Assembly (NCBI GenBank): GCA_016291915.1
Contig: JAEEZP010000029.1
Location: 1 to 15,071, forward strand
DNA: 15,071 nt
Reading direction: 5' to 3'
DNA from: Prevotella sp.
GTDB lineage: Bacteria > Bacteroidota > Bacteroidia > Bacteroidales > Bacteroidaceae
Shown: in pieces, positions 14,200-15,071 of the stretch
How the letters are laid out: the number at the start of each line of letters is the position of its first letter
Position numbering within the stretch: the stretch's first letter is position 1
The notes under the pieces: model-generated
Seen by the model: the letters and a program-made list of their open reading frames with translations, nothing else
The model's database searches: none
What the model was told of the DNA's origin: nothing
Made by a program: the position numbers and the translations under genes

Positions 14200-15071
14200 A
14201 TGTTAAGCAGAATAAGAAAGATTATAGCAGCATTCGTATTTATCCTGATTACGTTGCTGTTTCTTGATGTTACCGGTACTTTGCATCATTGGTTGGGTTG
14301 GTTGGCCAAGATCCAGTTTCTGCCCGCATTACTGGCAATGAATGTCGTGGTGGTGGTATTGCTGTTACTACTGACATTGATCTTTGGCCGTATCTACTGC
14401 AGTGTCATCTGTCCGTTGGGCATCATGCAAGATGTGATTTCATGGATTCATGACAAACGGAAGAAGAACCGTTTCTCTTTCTCGAAAGAAAAGAAATGGC
14501 TGCGTTATTCCATGCTTGTCATCTTTGTGGTTGTCTTGATTGCAGGTGTCCATTCTCTGGTGGCCCTGCTAGCACCTTACAGCAGCTATGGCAGGATTGT
14601 TACCAATTTGCTGAAACCGATCTACGAAGGTGGAAACAATGTGCTTGCTTCCATCGCTGAGCATTTCAACAGTTATGCTTTCTACCAGGTGGATGTGTGG
14701 ATTAAGAGTTTGCCTACCTTTATCATTGCTGCTCTTACTTTCGTCATCCTGTTCGTGTTGGCATGGAGAAACGGCAGAACCTATTGTAACACCATCTGTC
14801 CGGTGGGTACCTTCCTGAGTTTCTTTGCCCGTTTCTCATGGTTGAAGATCAGTTTTGATGAGGATAAGTGTAAGAACTGTGGTAAGTGTTCCCGTAACTG
14901 TAAGGCTGCCTGCATCGACTATAAGAATCATCAGGTGGATTACAGCCGTTGTGTGGTTTGTGGAAACTGCTTGCAGCAATGTAATTTCGTTGCCCTCCAC
15001 TATGTGCATCCGAAGAAGGTGAAGAAATCTTCTGCAAAGGAGGAAGCACCTGTGGATAATGCCCGTCGTAA
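14200..15071 (+). CDS. Membrane 4Fe-4S binding protein, NapH/NosR-type (3' end outside window)
   Basis: ATG 14200 opens a frame of 290 complete codons that runs off the right edge without a stop. The product is a polytopic membrane electron-transfer protein. Hydrophobic segments lie at about 9-23, 41-63, 103-126 and 172-189. Two CxxxCP motifs (Cys67-Cys71 in YCSVICPLG; Cys196-Cys200 in YCNTICPVG) are the hallmark of the NapH/NosR/CcoG group. Two ferredoxin clusters follow: Cys224, 227, 230 and 234, then Cys251, 254, 257 and 261. A Lys-rich tail begins near 272. Such proteins move electrons between the quinone pool and periplasmic or cytoplasmic partners; the partner here is unknown because downstream genes are not seen. 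It is separated from glnA by a terminator, so it is probably transcribed from its own promoter in 14100-14199, where I find no good consensus match. Confidence 0.88.
   Translation, partial: MLSRIRKIIAAFVFILITLLFLDVTGTLHHWLGWLAKIQFLPALLAMNVVVVVLLLLLTLIFGRIYCSVICPLGIMQDVISWIHDKRKKNRFSFSKEKKWLRYSMLVIFVVVLIAGVHSLVALLAPYSSYGRIVTNLLKPIYEGGNNVLASIAEHFNSYAFYQVDVWIKSLPTFIIAALTFVILFVLAWRNGRTYCNTICPVGTFLSFFARFSWLKISFDEDKCKNCGKCSRNCKAACIDYKNHQVDYSRCVVCGNCLQQCNFVALHYVHPKKVKKSSAKEEAPVDNARR

Overview
The window looks like a chromosomal segment from a Bacteroidota (order Bacteroidales) organism, probably Prevotella-like. The placement is inferred from three things. Several genes have promoters matching the Bacteroidota consensus TTTG-N18-20-TAnnTTTG. 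Most starts lack a Shine-Dalgarno sequence. The gene families (GH97, GH28, GH2, a large PutA without an N-terminal DNA-binding domain) are typical of that group. Genus-level placement is uncertain.

Region 1 (1-5956) holds sugar-degradation genes, all on the + strand. A GH2 exo-glycosidase is cut off at the left edge and carries an in-frame TGA exactly where a conserved Trp is expected. It is followed by nagB (glucosamine-6-phosphate deaminase) with its own promoter, then a secreted GH97 alpha-glycosidase only 3 bases downstream, then a secreted GH28 pectinase-like beta-helix enzyme about 60 bases further on. A strong intrinsic terminator (5928-5956) closes the unit. The layout suggests extracytoplasmic trimming of a plant or amino-sugar glycan coupled to cytoplasmic entry of glucosamine-6-phosphate into glycolysis.

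Region 2 (5957-9785) is putA, a bifunctional proline dehydrogenase / glutamate-semialdehyde dehydrogenase. Its transcript has a predicted leader of about 205 bases. The leader contains a 27-codon upstream ORF ending in Ser-Pro-Pro-Tyr-Phe-Ile-stop. The stop codon lies on the left arm of an 11-bp perfect inverted repeat, and the right arm sits just upstream of the putA start. This looks like a candidate ribosome-arrest or attenuation switch for proline catabolism and is the most interesting element in the window.

Region 3 (9751-12351) is clpB on the - strand, convergent with putA and sharing a bidirectional terminator with it. This ClpB has an unusually short segment between sensor 1 and the arginine finger of its second ATPase domain, and it has a canonical Shine-Dalgarno sequence.

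Region 4 (12450-15071) holds a divergent glutamine synthetase of the GlnA family, with a consensus promoter and a terminator, followed by the start of a membrane 4Fe-4S protein of the NapH/NosR type that runs off the right edge. PutA makes glutamate and glutamine synthetase uses it, but the two are separate transcription units. I saw no rRNA, tRNA, insertion sequence, prophage or CRISPR array.
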